64,000 bases of DNA from Chloroflexota bacterium (GTDB lineage: Bacteria > Chloroflexota > UBA11872), in the NCBI GenBank assembly GCA_022821645.1, contig JAJEDE010000027.1, forward strand, positions 62,001 through 126,000, written 5' to 3'. Below, one piece after another: positions 43,326-52,804 of this stretch. The notes beneath the pieces are model-generated. The model made no database searches. It saw nothing but the letters and a program-made list of their open reading frames with translations, and had not been told where the DNA came from. Every line of letters begins with the position of its first letter. The stretch's first letter is position 1. Made by a program: the position numbers and the translations under genes.

Positions 43326-44372
43326 CTGAGCACTCGGCCGTCGGGCTCGATTCGGGCGCCAGAGGTTCTCGAGCGCTATCGCCAGCGCATTGACGCAGAG
43401 CTTCACCACGCCGTCCAGGGACCCGACCTTCCCCTCTACACCATGGCTCGCTACCAGCTCGGGCAGGTCAACGCCGACGGCTCGCCGGCGACTGCCGACC
43501 GCGGAAAAGCCGTCCGACCCACGCTGTGCCTGCTGATGTGCGAGGCGCTGGGCGGAGACCTGGCGGCGGCGCTCCCGGCGGCGGCCGGCCTGGAACTCCT
43601 GCACAACTTCACCCTGGTGCATGACGACGTGATGGATGACGACGAGACCCGCCGACACCGCCCCACCGTCTGGGCGGTTTGGGGGCGCGCCCAGGCGATC
43701 GACGCCGGCGACCTGCTGCACGTGCTGGCGACGCTCAGCGTGCTGCGGAGCGGCGGCGGCGGCGATTCAGCCCTGCTGGCCAGGGACGCCGTGGAAGTGC
43801 TAACGGACGGATGCCGGCTGGTAACCGAGGGGCAGCACCTGGACATCGCGTTCGAGACCTCCGCGAACGTGGGGGTGGCCGACTACCTGGACATGATTGC
43901 CCGGAAGTCGGCGGCCTTGCTGGCGGTGGCCTTTGAACTCGGCGCAGTCTTCGCCGGAAACGACGCCGCCACGCGAGCGGCCTGCCGCGCCTACGGCCGG
44001 GAACTGGGCATCGTTTTCCAGATTCGCGACGACGTGCTGGGCATCTGGGGCGATCCCGCGGTGACCGGAAAGCCGGTCGGCGCCGACATTCAGAAGCGCA
44101 AGAAGACCTTGCCCATCATTCACGCGCTGGAGACGGCTGACGGGCCCGACCGGGCTCGCCTGCGCTCCATGTTCGGCGACGAACGGGCGCCGCCGGACGC
44201 CGAGACAACCACCGCCATTCTGGAACGGGCCGGATCCCGATCCTTCGTGGACACCCGTATTCGCCGGCACGCGCGCCGAGCCAGGGAAGCCCTGGAGCAT
44301 CTGCCCGTAAACGATTGGGGTCGCCGCAACCTGGAGGCCGTGGCGACCTACATCGCCAGGCGCGACCGCTAG
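43326..44372 (+). CDS. polyprenyl diphosphate synthase, apparent CTG start
   Basis: About 348 residues. The Asp-rich motifs VHDDVMDDDETRR (D100-D104 region) and FQIRDDVLGIWGD, with GKPVGADIQKRKKTLP, define an isoprenyl chain-elongating enzyme, probably making farnesyl or geranylgeranyl diphosphate for HpnD. The first ATG in frame (43443) would drop ~39 residues that look native (VLERYRQRIDAELHHAVQ). No ATG, GTG or TTG lies between the in-frame TGA at 43299 and 43443. CTG 43326, preceded by GAGGCGGGA, is the best candidate. It starts 11 bases after dxs. Confidence 0.82.
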   Translation: MSTRPSGSIRAPEVLERYRQRIDAELHHAVQGPDLPLYTMARYQLGQVNADGSPATADRGKAVRPTLCLLMCEALGGDLAAALPAAAGLELLHNFTLVHDDVMDDDETRRHRPTVWAVWGRAQAIDAGDLLHVLATLSVLRSGGGGDSALLARDAVEVLTDGCRLVTEGQHLDIAFETSANVGVADYLDMIARKSAALLAVAFELGAVFAGNDAATRAACRAYGRELGIVFQIRDDVLGIWGDPAVTGKPVGADIQKRKKTLPIIHALETADGPDRARLRSMFGDERAPPDAETTTAILERAGSRSFVDTRIRRHARRAREALEHLPVNDWGRRNLEAVATYIARRDR

Positions 44373-44407
44373 GTCAGACTTCCGGTCGGCACCAGACGCC
44401 TGGCTCC

Positions 44408-45727
44408 TTAGCGCGACGCCCCGACGGCCAGCGGGGTCGGCGTCTCGTGCGACGCTTGCTCGTAGAGTTCCATCAACGCGGCGGCGAGCGTGGTCGAGTC
44501 GTGATGCCGCGGGTCGTTGTGGTCGACCACGTCAACCATGACGGCCCGAACGCCCGTTGCCAGCAGTTCAACCTGGACCGCCGGATCGCATTCCACGATT
44601 CGCGACCCGCTGCCCGGCTGAACGCCCAGGGCCGTAAAGCTGTTGATCAGCGTGTACTGAAAGAGGCCGGGGCCGACATTCGCGGTGAGCGACGTCACAT
44701 GGTCGGCCAGGCTGTAGCCGTCGGTTTCGCCAGGTTCGGTAGCCACGTTGCAGACGTACACCTTCACGGCGTTGGATGCGCGCACGGCCGCCGCGATGTC
44801 GCCGACCAGCAGATTCGGAAGCACGCTGGTATGCACGCTGCCCGGCCCCAGCACGATCATGTCGGCGGCCAGCAGTTCCTTTACGGCCTCGTCGTTGGCG
44901 GCCACGTAGCGCGGCTCGATGAGCACGCGGTGGATCGGCTTGCCGGCCGAGCGGATTCGAGATTCGCCGCGCACAATGGACCCATCGGACATCTGCGCCG
45001 CCAGCCTGACGTCGGTAAGGGTTGACGGCAGAATCCGTCCGCGCACGCGGAGCACTTCGCTCAGGTCGTTGACCCCGCGCTCGAAGTTGCCCTGGTTCAG
45101 GTCGGCCATGGCCGCGATCAACAGGTTGCCGAGGCTGTGCCCCTGCAATCCCTGACCTCGGCTGAAGCGATACTCCATCACGTCCTGCATCAACGACTCG
45201 GAGTCGGCCAGGGCCGCCAGGCACTGGCGAATGTCGCCAGGCGGCATCAGGCCCAACTCCTCGCGCAGGCGACCCGAACTGCCGCCGTCGTCGGCCACCG
45301 TCACCACGGCCGTGATGTTGTTGGTGTGTTCCTTCAGACCGCGCAACAACACGCCCAGGCCCGTGCCCCCGCCGATCGCCACGATGCGCGGCCCGCGTTG
45401 CAGGCGCCTGTTCTGATAGAGGATCTCGGCCAGGTCGTCCTTTGGATCCACCACGACCGACAGCACGCTGCGCCCGAGCAGGAACGCGCCAACGGCCGCG
45501 ATAATCAGTCCCAGCACACCCACGGTCAGTTCGCGAACGGGATGGGCCAGGAATTGAAGGGTGAGGTAGTAGACCACCGTCCCCGCCGGTCCGGGGATGT
45601 CGATCGTGCGATAGACAAAGGCCAGGAACATGGCCATCGCCAGGGCCAGCACAACCGTGCCCAGGAAGATGAGCAACAGGTAGCGCTTGACGCCGATCCC
45701 AAGCGTCAGCCAGCGGCGGGAGCCCAT
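44408..45727 (-). CDS. YvcK/CofD-family protein with N-terminal membrane helices
   Basis: 439 residues. Two or so N-terminal helices (LLLIFLGTVVLALAMAMF; VGVLGLIIAAVGAFLLG) precede a YvcK-like domain: IVAIGGGTGLGVLLRGL, VTVADDGGSSGRLREEL, PPGDIRQCLAAL, GHSLGNLLIAAM, LGPGSVHTSVLPNL. YvcK proteins bind UDP-GlcNAc and link central carbon flux to wall growth. Divergent from the HAD gene. Confidence 0.88.
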   Translation of the reverse strand: MGSRRWLTLGIGVKRYLLLIFLGTVVLALAMAMFLAFVYRTIDIPGPAGTVVYYLTLQFLAHPVRELTVGVLGLIIAAVGAFLLGRSVLSVVVDPKDDLAEILYQNRRLQRGPRIVAIGGGTGLGVLLRGLKEHTNNITAVVTVADDGGSSGRLREELGLMPPGDIRQCLAALADSESLMQDVMEYRFSRGQGLQGHSLGNLLIAAMADLNQGNFERGVNDLSEVLRVRGRILPSTLTDVRLAAQMSDGSIVRGESRIRSAGKPIHRVLIEPRYVAANDEAVKELLAADMIVLGPGSVHTSVLPNLLVGDIAAAVRASNAVKVYVCNVATEPGETDGYSLADHVTSLTANVGPGLFQYTLINSFTALGVQPGSGSRIVECDPAVQVELLATGVRAVMVDVVDHNDPRHHDSTTLAAALMELYEQASHETPTPLAVGASR

Positions 45728-45872
45728 CTAACGGCCTCTTACGACAGTATCCGTGCCAATATTGGCCCGCTTTGCACCGGGGACAGACGACGAGCCAGAC
45801 GCGTGAGCGACGCTACACGGCATTGGCCTGAAGTATATCGCCACGGCGCTCGACGGGAAGAGTTTGGGCGCT

Positions 45873-46700
45873 GTGGCTGAGCCCGCCCGGATTCGCATCA
45901 TCGCCATGGATTTGGACGGAACCCTGGTGAAGGGCGATCTCGGCATCACGTCGCGCGTTCGCCGAGCGATCAACGACGCGCGGGCCGCGGGCCTTGGAAT
46001 CACTATCGCCACGGGACGCATGTTCCAGTCGGCCCGCCGCTTTGCCGAGGACTTGCAGGTCACCCTGCCGATCATCTGCTATCAGGGATCGCTGGTTCGC
46101 GATCCGGTGACCGGCGTGACCTACCAGCACGAGGTGCTGCCGTCGGAACCAGCGCAGGCGGCCGTCGAATTCGCCCGCGAGCGCGGGCTGCACGTCAACG
46201 CCTACATCGACGACGAGTTGTACATGGAAGCCGACACGCCCGAGGGCCGGTTCTATGCCGCCAGTTCCAACGTCCCCATCATCTTCGTCGACGACCTGGC
46301 CGCGGCCGTGACCGCGGGCAGCACCAAGCTGGTCTTCGTGATGGACGAAGGCCAGGTGCTGGACGCGATTGCCGAGATGGACGGCCGGTTTGGCCCGGCC
46401 GTGCAAGCCACGCGCTCGCATCCCCGCTTTGCCGAAATCGTTCGGCGCGACATCAACAAGGGGCGCGCGCTGGCGCGCGTGGCCGCCGTGGCCGAGGTGT
46501 CGCTCGATCAGACCATGGGAATCGGCGACAACCTGAACGACCTGGACCTGGTCCGCGCCGCGGGCATTGGCGTGGCCATGGGCGACGGCGATCCGCGCGT
46601 GCTCGCCGCCGCCGACTGGATTACCGGCAGCTACGAGGACGACGGCGTGGCCCAGGCCATCGAGCGCCTGCTCAACGGCAGGACCGGCCGTCGGAGCTAG
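45873..46700 (+). CDS. Cof-type HAD-IIB hydrolase
   Basis: About 275 residues from GTG 45873, chosen over TTG 45864 because GGGAAGAG is about 10 bases before the GTG. HAD motif I is MDLDGTLV, motif II IATGRM, motif III region HPRFAEIVRRDINKGRALAR and motif IV GIGDNLNDLDLVRAAG. These phosphatases act on sugar phosphates or cofactors in the cytoplasm; exact substrate unknown. Confidence 0.88.
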   Translation: MAEPARIRIIAMDLDGTLVKGDLGITSRVRRAINDARAAGLGITIATGRMFQSARRFAEDLQVTLPIICYQGSLVRDPVTGVTYQHEVLPSEPAQAAVEFARERGLHVNAYIDDELYMEADTPEGRFYAASSNVPIIFVDDLAAAVTAGSTKLVFVMDEGQVLDAIAEMDGRFGPAVQATRSHPRFAEIVRRDINKGRALARVAAVAEVSLDQTMGIGDNLNDLDLVRAAGIGVAMGDGDPRVLAAADWITGSYEDDGVAQAIERLLNGRTGRRS

Positions 46701-46719
46701 CGGCCGGGTCCGGCTGCGC

Positions 46720-48912
46720 TCAGGCCGACGGCGCTAGCAGCGAGTCCGCTTCCTGCTCCGCCGTGTCCGACGGCGGCACCAGCGGCAGGTCGATCATCAT
46801 CTCGGTGCCTTCGCCGTCCTCGACATTGACTCTGATGTGGCCGCCGTGCTGGCGCACGATGTCGCTGCACATGGCCAGGCCCAGCCCGGTGCCCTGGCCC
46901 GTGGGCTTGGTGGTAAAGAAGGGATTGAAGATCTTCTCAACCACGTCCGGCGGCATGCCCCCGCCGTTGTCGCGGATGCGGACTTCAATGTGGTCCTCAT
47001 GCCGCCGTGTCGCCAGCCAGACCACCGGCATGAATGGTGCGTCCCCGTCGTCCGCCTTGGACGCCTGGCGTCGCTCGTCGGTCGCGTAGCACGAATTGGA
47101 CACCATGTTCAGGAAGACGCGACCCAGGTCCTGGGAAACAACGTTGAGTTCCCCAACGGCGTCGTCAAAGTCCCGCTCAATACTGAGCTGAAAGTTCTGG
47201 TCCATACCCCGCGCGCTGTGATAGGCCAGCCGCGCGTATTCGTCCACCAGCTGGTTGATGTCGGTGGGCGATCGGTCCCCCGAGCCCCGGCCCATGGACA
47301 GCATGTCCTGCACGATCCGGTTGGCGCGGTCGCCGTGCGAACGAATGCGCGCCAGGTTGTCGGTCAGGTCTTGTGACACCTCTTCGATTATCTCGCGGTC
47401 AGCCTCCGGCAGACTGTCGCCGCTCTCTTCAAGAACCTCCTGAAACTCCTCCAGCAGCTCTTCCGAAGCTTCCGCAAAATTCTTGACGAAATTGAGCGGG
47501 TTGCGGATCTCGTGGGCCACCCCGGCGGTCAGTTCCCCCAGCGCCGCCAGCTTCTCGCGCATCACGATCTGGTCCTGCGCCTTCTGCAGATCACCAAGCA
47601 CGCTCTCCAACTGCTCGTTTTTGTCCTGCAGCTCATCGGCCAGCTTCTCGACAAGGTTCAGGCGCTGGACTTCGAGGGCGTGACGACGAAAGACCTCCAG
47701 GGCCGCGGCCATGTCCGCCACCTCGTCGCGGCCGGTCATTTCGACGCGAGTCTCCAGATCGCCGCCGGCCATGCGGAGCATCCAGTCGGACAGCATTTGC
47801 AGGCGGCGCAAGAGGAAGCGGCCAACGAAGAGCCAGGCAATCAGCAGCGCGCCGCCGACGCTGATCGCTCCGATGACCAGCAGCAGGAAGCGGCCGGTGG
47901 CGATCGTGTCGGTCGAACTCTGCGTCGCCTCGTCGGCGCTGGCGCGCGCCGCGTTCACCAGGCCATCGACCTCATCCAGCAGTTCAATAGCCTGGGCGCG
48001 GTTGCCTGCCAGCAACACTTGCTGGCGCTCCAGCAGGGTGAGTTCCTGTTCAAGCACATCGAAGCCGCTGGGTTCACCAGTGCCAACCTCAAAGAGCCGG
48101 TCAAAGAGCGGCACCAGCTCGCCATAAAACTCGGAATCCGAGAGCCCGTTGAGGTTGCGTTCGATACGGCGAGCCGAGGCCTCAAACCGTTCGCGCAACG
48201 GCTCAATCAGGGAAGGGCTGGATAACGTAAAGGCACTGGCCAGCAGTTGCGTCGCAATGTTGACGTCCGACTGCAGTTCCGCCAGGCGTCGGTACCGGTT
48301 GAGTTCAGGCTCGGAGAAGTACACCTGGCGGATCGGCGGCACTTCCTCAATCGCTCGAAAACCTGTCATCGTGTAAAACAACTGGTCGTCGAGGGCCGGG
48401 ACGATCACGCCCTCCAGGCTGCTTCGAAGGTCTTCAAGTTCGGTTCGCAGAGCCTGCCGTTGCTCGCCGAGGTCGAAGAGGTCAAACCGCTCGCGTTTGA
48501 TCGTGTCAATGTTGGACAGCAGCGTGTCGGCGTAGCGCCGAAGGCGCTGGGTTCGCTCCGGGTCACCGGTGCTGCGATTCAAGATGGCGAACAGCACCTC
48601 CAGATCCTGGCGCGAACTCTCGATGTTCCGGGCGACCTCATTCACCTCGTCGCCACTGGCAGCCGCCGCCAGGCGCGGCGCCGCGGCCACCAGCGTGCTG
48701 CTGTATTCGGCCACGCCGAAGGCCGCGGCCAGTTCGGGCACGCTTCCCTCGTTGACCCGGCTCTGCGCCTCGCCGACCTGTGTAAAGGACGCCAGCCCGA
48801 CGATGCTGGCAGCCACCGTGAGCGCCACCGCGCCGCCGATACCGAAGTACAGCTGGGTCGACAGGCGATAGCGGGCCTCAAGCAAGCGTTTCAGTCGGTC
48901 GAACATGCTCAC
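46720..48912 (-). CDS. membrane sensor histidine kinase
   Basis: 730 residues, GTG start inside the upstream stop (overlap GTGA). Two membrane segments (about 22-45 and 345-370) flank a ~300-residue helical sensor region. A HAMP-like segment follows, then a coiled coil, the H-box GVAHEIRNPLNF (H467) and an HATPase domain with FLNMVSNSCYAT, IRDNGGGM and GTGLGLAM. It is the last gene of a signalling operon and may be the partner of the adjacent periplasmic binding protein. Confidence 0.92.
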   Translation of the reverse strand: MSMFDRLKRLLEARYRLSTQLYFGIGGAVALTVAASIVGLASFTQVGEAQSRVNEGSVPELAAAFGVAEYSSTLVAAAPRLAAAASGDEVNEVARNIESSRQDLEVLFAILNRSTGDPERTQRLRRYADTLLSNIDTIKRERFDLFDLGEQRQALRTELEDLRSSLEGVIVPALDDQLFYTMTGFRAIEEVPPIRQVYFSEPELNRYRRLAELQSDVNIATQLLASAFTLSSPSLIEPLRERFEASARRIERNLNGLSDSEFYGELVPLFDRLFEVGTGEPSGFDVLEQELTLLERQQVLLAGNRAQAIELLDEVDGLVNAARASADEATQSSTDTIATGRFLLLVIGAISVGGALLIAWLFVGRFLLRRLQMLSDWMLRMAGGDLETRVEMTGRDEVADMAAALEVFRRHALEVQRLNLVEKLADELQDKNEQLESVLGDLQKAQDQIVMREKLAALGELTAGVAHEIRNPLNFVKNFAEASEELLEEFQEVLEESGDSLPEADREIIEEVSQDLTDNLARIRSHGDRANRIVQDMLSMGRGSGDRSPTDINQLVDEYARLAYHSARGMDQNFQLSIERDFDDAVGELNVVSQDLGRVFLNMVSNSCYATDERRQASKADDGDAPFMPVVWLATRRHEDHIEVRIRDNGGGMPPDVVEKIFNPFFTTKPTGQGTGLGLAMCSDIVRQHGGHIRVNVEDGEGTEMMIDLPLVPPSDTAEQEADSLLAPSA

Positions 48913-50195
48913 GAACTCGACAGTCTGGTGACGGAGCGGTAGCGACCGTCCGCGCCAATGACCGAGAGGAACACCGCATCGGAGCCCTGGTTGTCGGCAT
49001 CGTCGTAGTGAAGCCTGAACCCATCGATCTCCTCGGCGCTGCGCAAGCTCTTGAGAAAGCAGTCACGGCTCAGTTCGGGTCCGCACCGCTCAAGGCCCAG
49101 GATGGTCAGACGGCCGGCCAGATAGCCCTCGAAGGAAACAAAGCCCGGAACAGCGTCCGGATCGAACGCGGCCAGCGCGCGATGGTAGGCCTGAACCACC
49201 GGCAGCGACGTGTCCGTGGGAAAGGGCACCACCTGCGTGACGAAGACGCCGGCGCCCTCCGGCCCCAGCTCCTGGGCCAGGGCGTTGCTGCCGACAAAGG
49301 AAATGGTCATGAACACCGGAATGAACCCCAGGTGCCGTGACCACGCAACCAGGGCGGCCACCGGTTCGTAGGCGCCAACCATGATCACGGCTTCCGGCTG
49401 CCCCTCGCGCAGGTCCAGCAGCGCGGTCTTCACGGCCGTGGTGTTGCGCGGATACACGCCAACCGCGGCCAGGGTCATGCCGCGCCGCTCCAGGGCGGCC
49501 TGCACGCCGTTGTAGCCGGCCCGCCCGTAGGAATCGTCCTGGTACAGCAAGGCAATTCGACTGATCCCCAGGTCGTTGGTCAGGCGATCCACCATCTCCT
49601 CGGTCTCCTGGTTGTAGGAAGCCCGCAGATTGATCACGACGTCATGCAGATCCTCGCCGCGCAGAAACGCCGCGCCGGTAAACGGCGCCAGGTAGGGCGT
49701 ATTGGCCTCAACCGCCACGGGCACGGCGGAACGCGAGGTCGGCGTGCCCACGGCGCCGATCAGCGCAAACACGTTCTCCTGCTCGATCAACTGCTTGGTG
49801 TTGGCAATGGCGGCCTCGGGCTCATAAGCATCATCCAGCGTCGTCAGATCCAGCCGGCGCCCGTGCACGCCGCCCTTTTCGTTCGCCTCCTGAAATGCGG
49901 CCTGAATGCCCAGGCGCATGTTCAGGCCCAGCTCGCTGGCCGGACCGCTGAACGCGGCCGACTGGCCGAACAGGACGCGTTCATCAGACACACCGGCCGC
50001 TGGAGCGGAATCCGCGTCAATCACGGACGCAGTCGCGTCCACCTGGGCTGTCGGCGACGCCGGCGCGCTAACGGTCGTTACCGTCATGCCACCCACCGCC
50101 AGCATGGCCCAGACCACGATCGCGATGGCAGCAAGGCCCCCAATCCCTAGTGCTGCGAGCAGCCACGCCCTGGGCACGGGGGCCAACCGAGTCAT
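48909..50195 (-). CDS. membrane-anchored Peripla_BP_6-type ligand-binding protein
   Basis: 428 residues. One N-terminal helix LLAALGIGGLAAIAIVVWAM, no lipobox Cys, then a Leu/Ile/Val-binding-protein fold: VLFGQSAAFSGPASELG, GVHGRRLDLTTLDDAYEPE, FALIGAVGTPTS, ALLYQDDSYGRAGYNGVQAA and FVSFEGYLAGRLTI. Overlaps both neighbours by 4 bases. No transporter permease or ATPase is encoded nearby, so a sensory role for the histidine kinase is likelier than uptake. Confidence 0.85.
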   Translation of the reverse strand: MTRLAPVPRAWLLAALGIGGLAAIAIVVWAMLAVGGMTVTTVSAPASPTAQVDATASVIDADSAPAAGVSDERVLFGQSAAFSGPASELGLNMRLGIQAAFQEANEKGGVHGRRLDLTTLDDAYEPEAAIANTKQLIEQENVFALIGAVGTPTSRSAVPVAVEANTPYLAPFTGAAFLRGEDLHDVVINLRASYNQETEEMVDRLTNDLGISRIALLYQDDSYGRAGYNGVQAALERRGMTLAAVGVYPRNTTAVKTALLDLREGQPEAVIMVGAYEPVAALVAWSRHLGFIPVFMTISFVGSNALAQELGPEGAGVFVTQVVPFPTDTSLPVVQAYHRALAAFDPDAVPGFVSFEGYLAGRLTILGLERCGPELSRDCFLKSLRSAEEIDGFRLHYDDADNQGSDAVFLSVIGADGRYRSVTRLSSS

Positions 50196-50611
50196 TCCGC
50201 CCGATAGGCGACGAGCGTCAGGTGGTTGCGGCCTTCTTCCCGCCGATATGTGAGTTCGTCCATCAGCTTCCGCACCAGGAAGACCCCCAGCCCCCCGATC
50301 GGCCGTTCGTCCATCGGCGCGTTCACGTCCGGAACGGGCGCTTCGGTCAGGGGGTCGAACGGCTTACCGTCGTCCACCATCTCAATGGTCAACGCATCGT
50401 CGCTGGAGCTAAAGGTAAAGGAAATCTCGTGCAGCCCGCCGTCGTGACCATGATTGATGGTGTTGATGGCCAACTCTTCGAGCACCAGGTTCACCTTGCC
50501 AACCAGACCGGGCGACCAGTCGTCTTCCTCACCCAGATTCTCCACCACCTCGGTCAGTCGCGTCAGTTCCGCCAGCCTCGTCTCGATCACGACGGTGCGC
50601 GTGAGGCTCAT
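50192..50611 (-). CDS. RsbW-like anti-sigma regulatory factor kinase
   Basis: 139 residues of the HATPase_c_2 type: VNLVLEELAINTINHG (N-box), LTIEMVDDGKPFDP (G1) and PIGGLGVFLVRKLMDEL (G2). RsbW/SpoIIAB-like kinases bind a sigma factor or phosphorylate STAS antagonists. No sigma factor gene is present. Overlaps flanking genes by 4 bases on each side. Confidence 0.9.
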   Translation of the reverse strand: MSLTRTVVIETRLAELTRLTEVVENLGEEDDWSPGLVGKVNLVLEELAINTINHGHDGGLHEISFTFSSSDDALTIEMVDDGKPFDPLTEAPVPDVNAPMDERPIGGLGVFLVRKLMDELTYRREEGRNHLTLVAYRAE

Positions 50612-51780
50612 CCCCCACCCCCCGTACGGCGAAACGTCAGGCAGGTAATGTCGTCCGACGCCGGGGTGTCTCCCACAAAGTCACTCACCGCTTGAAAGAT
50701 CGCCTGGTTGGCCGCTCGCGCGTCATCGCCGGGGCCGTCCGCCATCGCCGTTTGCAGCCGCTCCAGGCCAAACTGTTCCTCGGTGCTGGTCATCGCTTCG
50801 CTCACGCCGTCGGTGTAGAGCACGATGGTCTCGCCCGGCTCCAGTGTGACGCTGTTCTGCCGATACTCCAGGTCGGGCAGCAGGCCCAGGGCAATGCCGC
50901 CGGTCAAGGGCAGGGATGACGACGTGCCGTCCGGCTTGACCAGCAAGGGCGGGTCATGCCCGCCGCTGGCATAGGTGAATTCACCGTTCGCCGGGTTGTA
51001 CTCCGCGTAGAGCACCGTCACAAACATCTCGGTCTCGTTGTCCTCGTACAGCAGGTCATTGACCTCACGCAGCACGTCGCCGGGACCGGCTGATCCAATC
51101 GCCGAGCCCTTGATCAGGGTTCGCGTCGACATCATGAACAGGGCGGCGGGCACGCCCTTGTCGGACACATCGGCAACGGTCATGCCGATGCGATCGTTCT
51201 CCAGCATCACGACGTCGAAGAAGTCACCGCCAACGCTGCGGGCCGGTTCCATGTTGGCGAAGAGTTGATAGTCGGGGCTCTCCGGAAAGTGGGTGGGGAG
51301 AATCGACTGCTGCATCTTGCTGGCGACGCTCAACTCGTTCTGCAGCGCCACCAGTTGGTCGCGCGACGCCAGCGCCTCTCGCCACTCCATCAGGTGTTGC
51401 AGCGTGCGGTCGATCGTCACCCGCAGGTCGCGGAAATCAATGGGCTTGGTCACGAAGTCAAAGGCCCCGCGGTTCATGGCCGTCCGGATGTTCTCCATGT
51501 CGCCATACGCGGAAACGATGATGGACTTGATGTTGGGGTCGACCTTGGGTATCTGCTGCAGCAGCGTCAGCCCGTCCATCTCCGGCATGTTGATGTCCGA
51601 CACCACCATGTCGATGTCGTCTTCCGCGTGCAGTCGATCAAGGGCCTGGACCCCGTTCCGCGCAAACACGAACGTGTATTCGCCTCGTCGGATACTGCGA
51701 CGCATCCGCTGCAGCATGAGCGGCTCAAGGTCCGGCTCATCGTCAACGACCAGGATTTTGTACGGAGGTTTGACTACCAC
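50608..51780 (-). CDS. response regulator with PP2C (RsbU-like) phosphatase domain
   Basis: 390 residues, GTG start with GGGGGTGA upstream. Receiver domain 1-125: KILVVDDEPDLE, acceptor Asp in VVSDINMPEMDG, and KPIDFRDL. After a coiled linker, the SpoIIE/PP2C domain: ARSVGGDFFDVV, MTVADVSDKGVPAALFM, ASGGHDPPLLV and VLYTDGVSEAM. It would dephosphorylate STAS proteins when activated by phosphotransfer. Confidence 0.93.
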   Translation of the reverse strand: MVVKPPYKILVVDDEPDLEPLMLQRMRRSIRRGEYTFVFARNGVQALDRLHAEDDIDMVVSDINMPEMDGLTLLQQIPKVDPNIKSIIVSAYGDMENIRTAMNRGAFDFVTKPIDFRDLRVTIDRTLQHLMEWREALASRDQLVALQNELSVASKMQQSILPTHFPESPDYQLFANMEPARSVGGDFFDVVMLENDRIGMTVADVSDKGVPAALFMMSTRTLIKGSAIGSAGPGDVLREVNDLLYEDNETEMFVTVLYAEYNPANGEFTYASGGHDPPLLVKPDGTSSSLPLTGGIALGLLPDLEYRQNSVTLEPGETIVLYTDGVSEAMTSTEEQFGLERLQTAMADGPGDDARAANQAIFQAVSDFVGDTPASDDITCLTFRRTGGGG

Positions 51781-51846
51781 GATTTCACCCCCACGTTCCC
51801 TGTGCCATGGCCCGTGCGAATCCCCCCCGGATGAGGCAGGCGGAGT

Positions 51847-52743
51847 TCAACGTGCACATGCGGTCAGCGCCTCGGCCTGAGTGTCACGCACTGGAATGAT
51901 CTGATCGAAGCCACTCACATTGAAGACCTTGCGGACCGGCTCGGTCACCGCGCAAAGGCCCAACTCGGCCCCTTTTTGTCGAAGGGACTTGGACAGCCCC
52001 AGCACCACGCGAAGCCCGGCGCTGCTGATGTAGTCGAGCTTTCGGCAGTCGAGAATCATGGCCAGTTTGCAGGCCTTGCTCACCACGTTGATGGCGCGTT
52101 CGAATTCCCGCACGGTGTTGGCGTCCACGCGCCCTTCCAGCGCAACCACGACGGCTCCGTCCGGGGTTGCATTGAGCACCGAAAGCTTGATGCCACTCCT
52201 CGCCGGCGGCCTGTCCTCATCCGCGTCATCCGCGTACATGCCATCGTGCTCCATGTGGATCAGCACCGGGGCACTGGCCATCGCCCGTCGGTCGTTGGCA
52301 GTTTCCACCCGGCCATCGCCACTCGAGTCCGTCGCGCTGCGCAGGAGCGCCCGGTGCTCCAGGGCCCGCTCAATCGTGGCGCGCAAGTCCCGGAAGTCGA
52401 TGGGCTTGGTGATGAAGTCAAACGCCCCGCGGTTAATGGCCGATCGAATGTTGTCGATATCGCCGTAGGCCGTAACGATCACCGATCGCACCTCCGGATC
52501 CACATCCGGAATCTGCTGGAGCAGGGTCAGTCCGTCCATCTCTGGCATGTTGATATCCGAGAGAACCACGTCAAAGTCGTTCTCCCGTAACCGCGCCAGC
52601 GCTTCCACGCCGTTGCGGGCAAACACAAACTCAAACTGGCCCTTTCGGATGCTCCGGCGCATCCGCTGCCGCATCAGCACCTCAAGGTCAGCCTCGTCGT
52701 CGACAACCAGGATTTTGGATGGGGACCCCGCGTCCACGGTCAT
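51847..52743 (-). CDS. response regulator fused to a STAS anti-sigma factor antagonist
   Basis: 298 residues from ATG 52743. The receiver (about 8-130; KILVVDDEADLE, SDINMPEMDG) is strikingly like that of the neighbouring phosphatase. After a ~60-residue linker, the STAS domain shows KLSVLNATPDGAVVVALEGR and KLDYISSAGLRVVLGL, with the phosphorylatable Ser position kept. It could pass receiver phosphorylation directly to the partner switch. The open frame upstream to 52845 is not supported. Confidence 0.9.
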   Translation of the reverse strand: MTVDAGSPSKILVVDDEADLEVLMRQRMRRSIRKGQFEFVFARNGVEALARLRENDFDVVLSDINMPEMDGLTLLQQIPDVDPEVRSVIVTAYGDIDNIRSAINRGAFDFITKPIDFRDLRATIERALEHRALLRSATDSSGDGRVETANDRRAMASAPVLIHMEHDGMYADDADEDRPPARSGIKLSVLNATPDGAVVVALEGRVDANTVREFERAINVVSKACKLAMILDCRKLDYISSAGLRVVLGLSKSLRQKGAELGLCAVTEPVRKVFNVSGFDQIIPVRDTQAEALTACAR

Positions 52744-52804
52744 GCCTCCGGGTTCGCGAGGAAGTGGCCCGGATCGGGCGCCGCCGCGGTGGTATCGGTG
52801 ATTG

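Noticed and set aside
43443-44372. Prenyl synthase starting at ATG 43443
   Set aside because: Upstream codons in frame encode a native-looking helix (VLERYRQRIDAELHHAV) typical of the family N-terminus.
46720-50195. Binding protein gene as part of an amino-acid ABC importer
   Set aside because: No permease or ATPase is adjacent and it overlaps signalling genes on both sides; a sensory role fits better.
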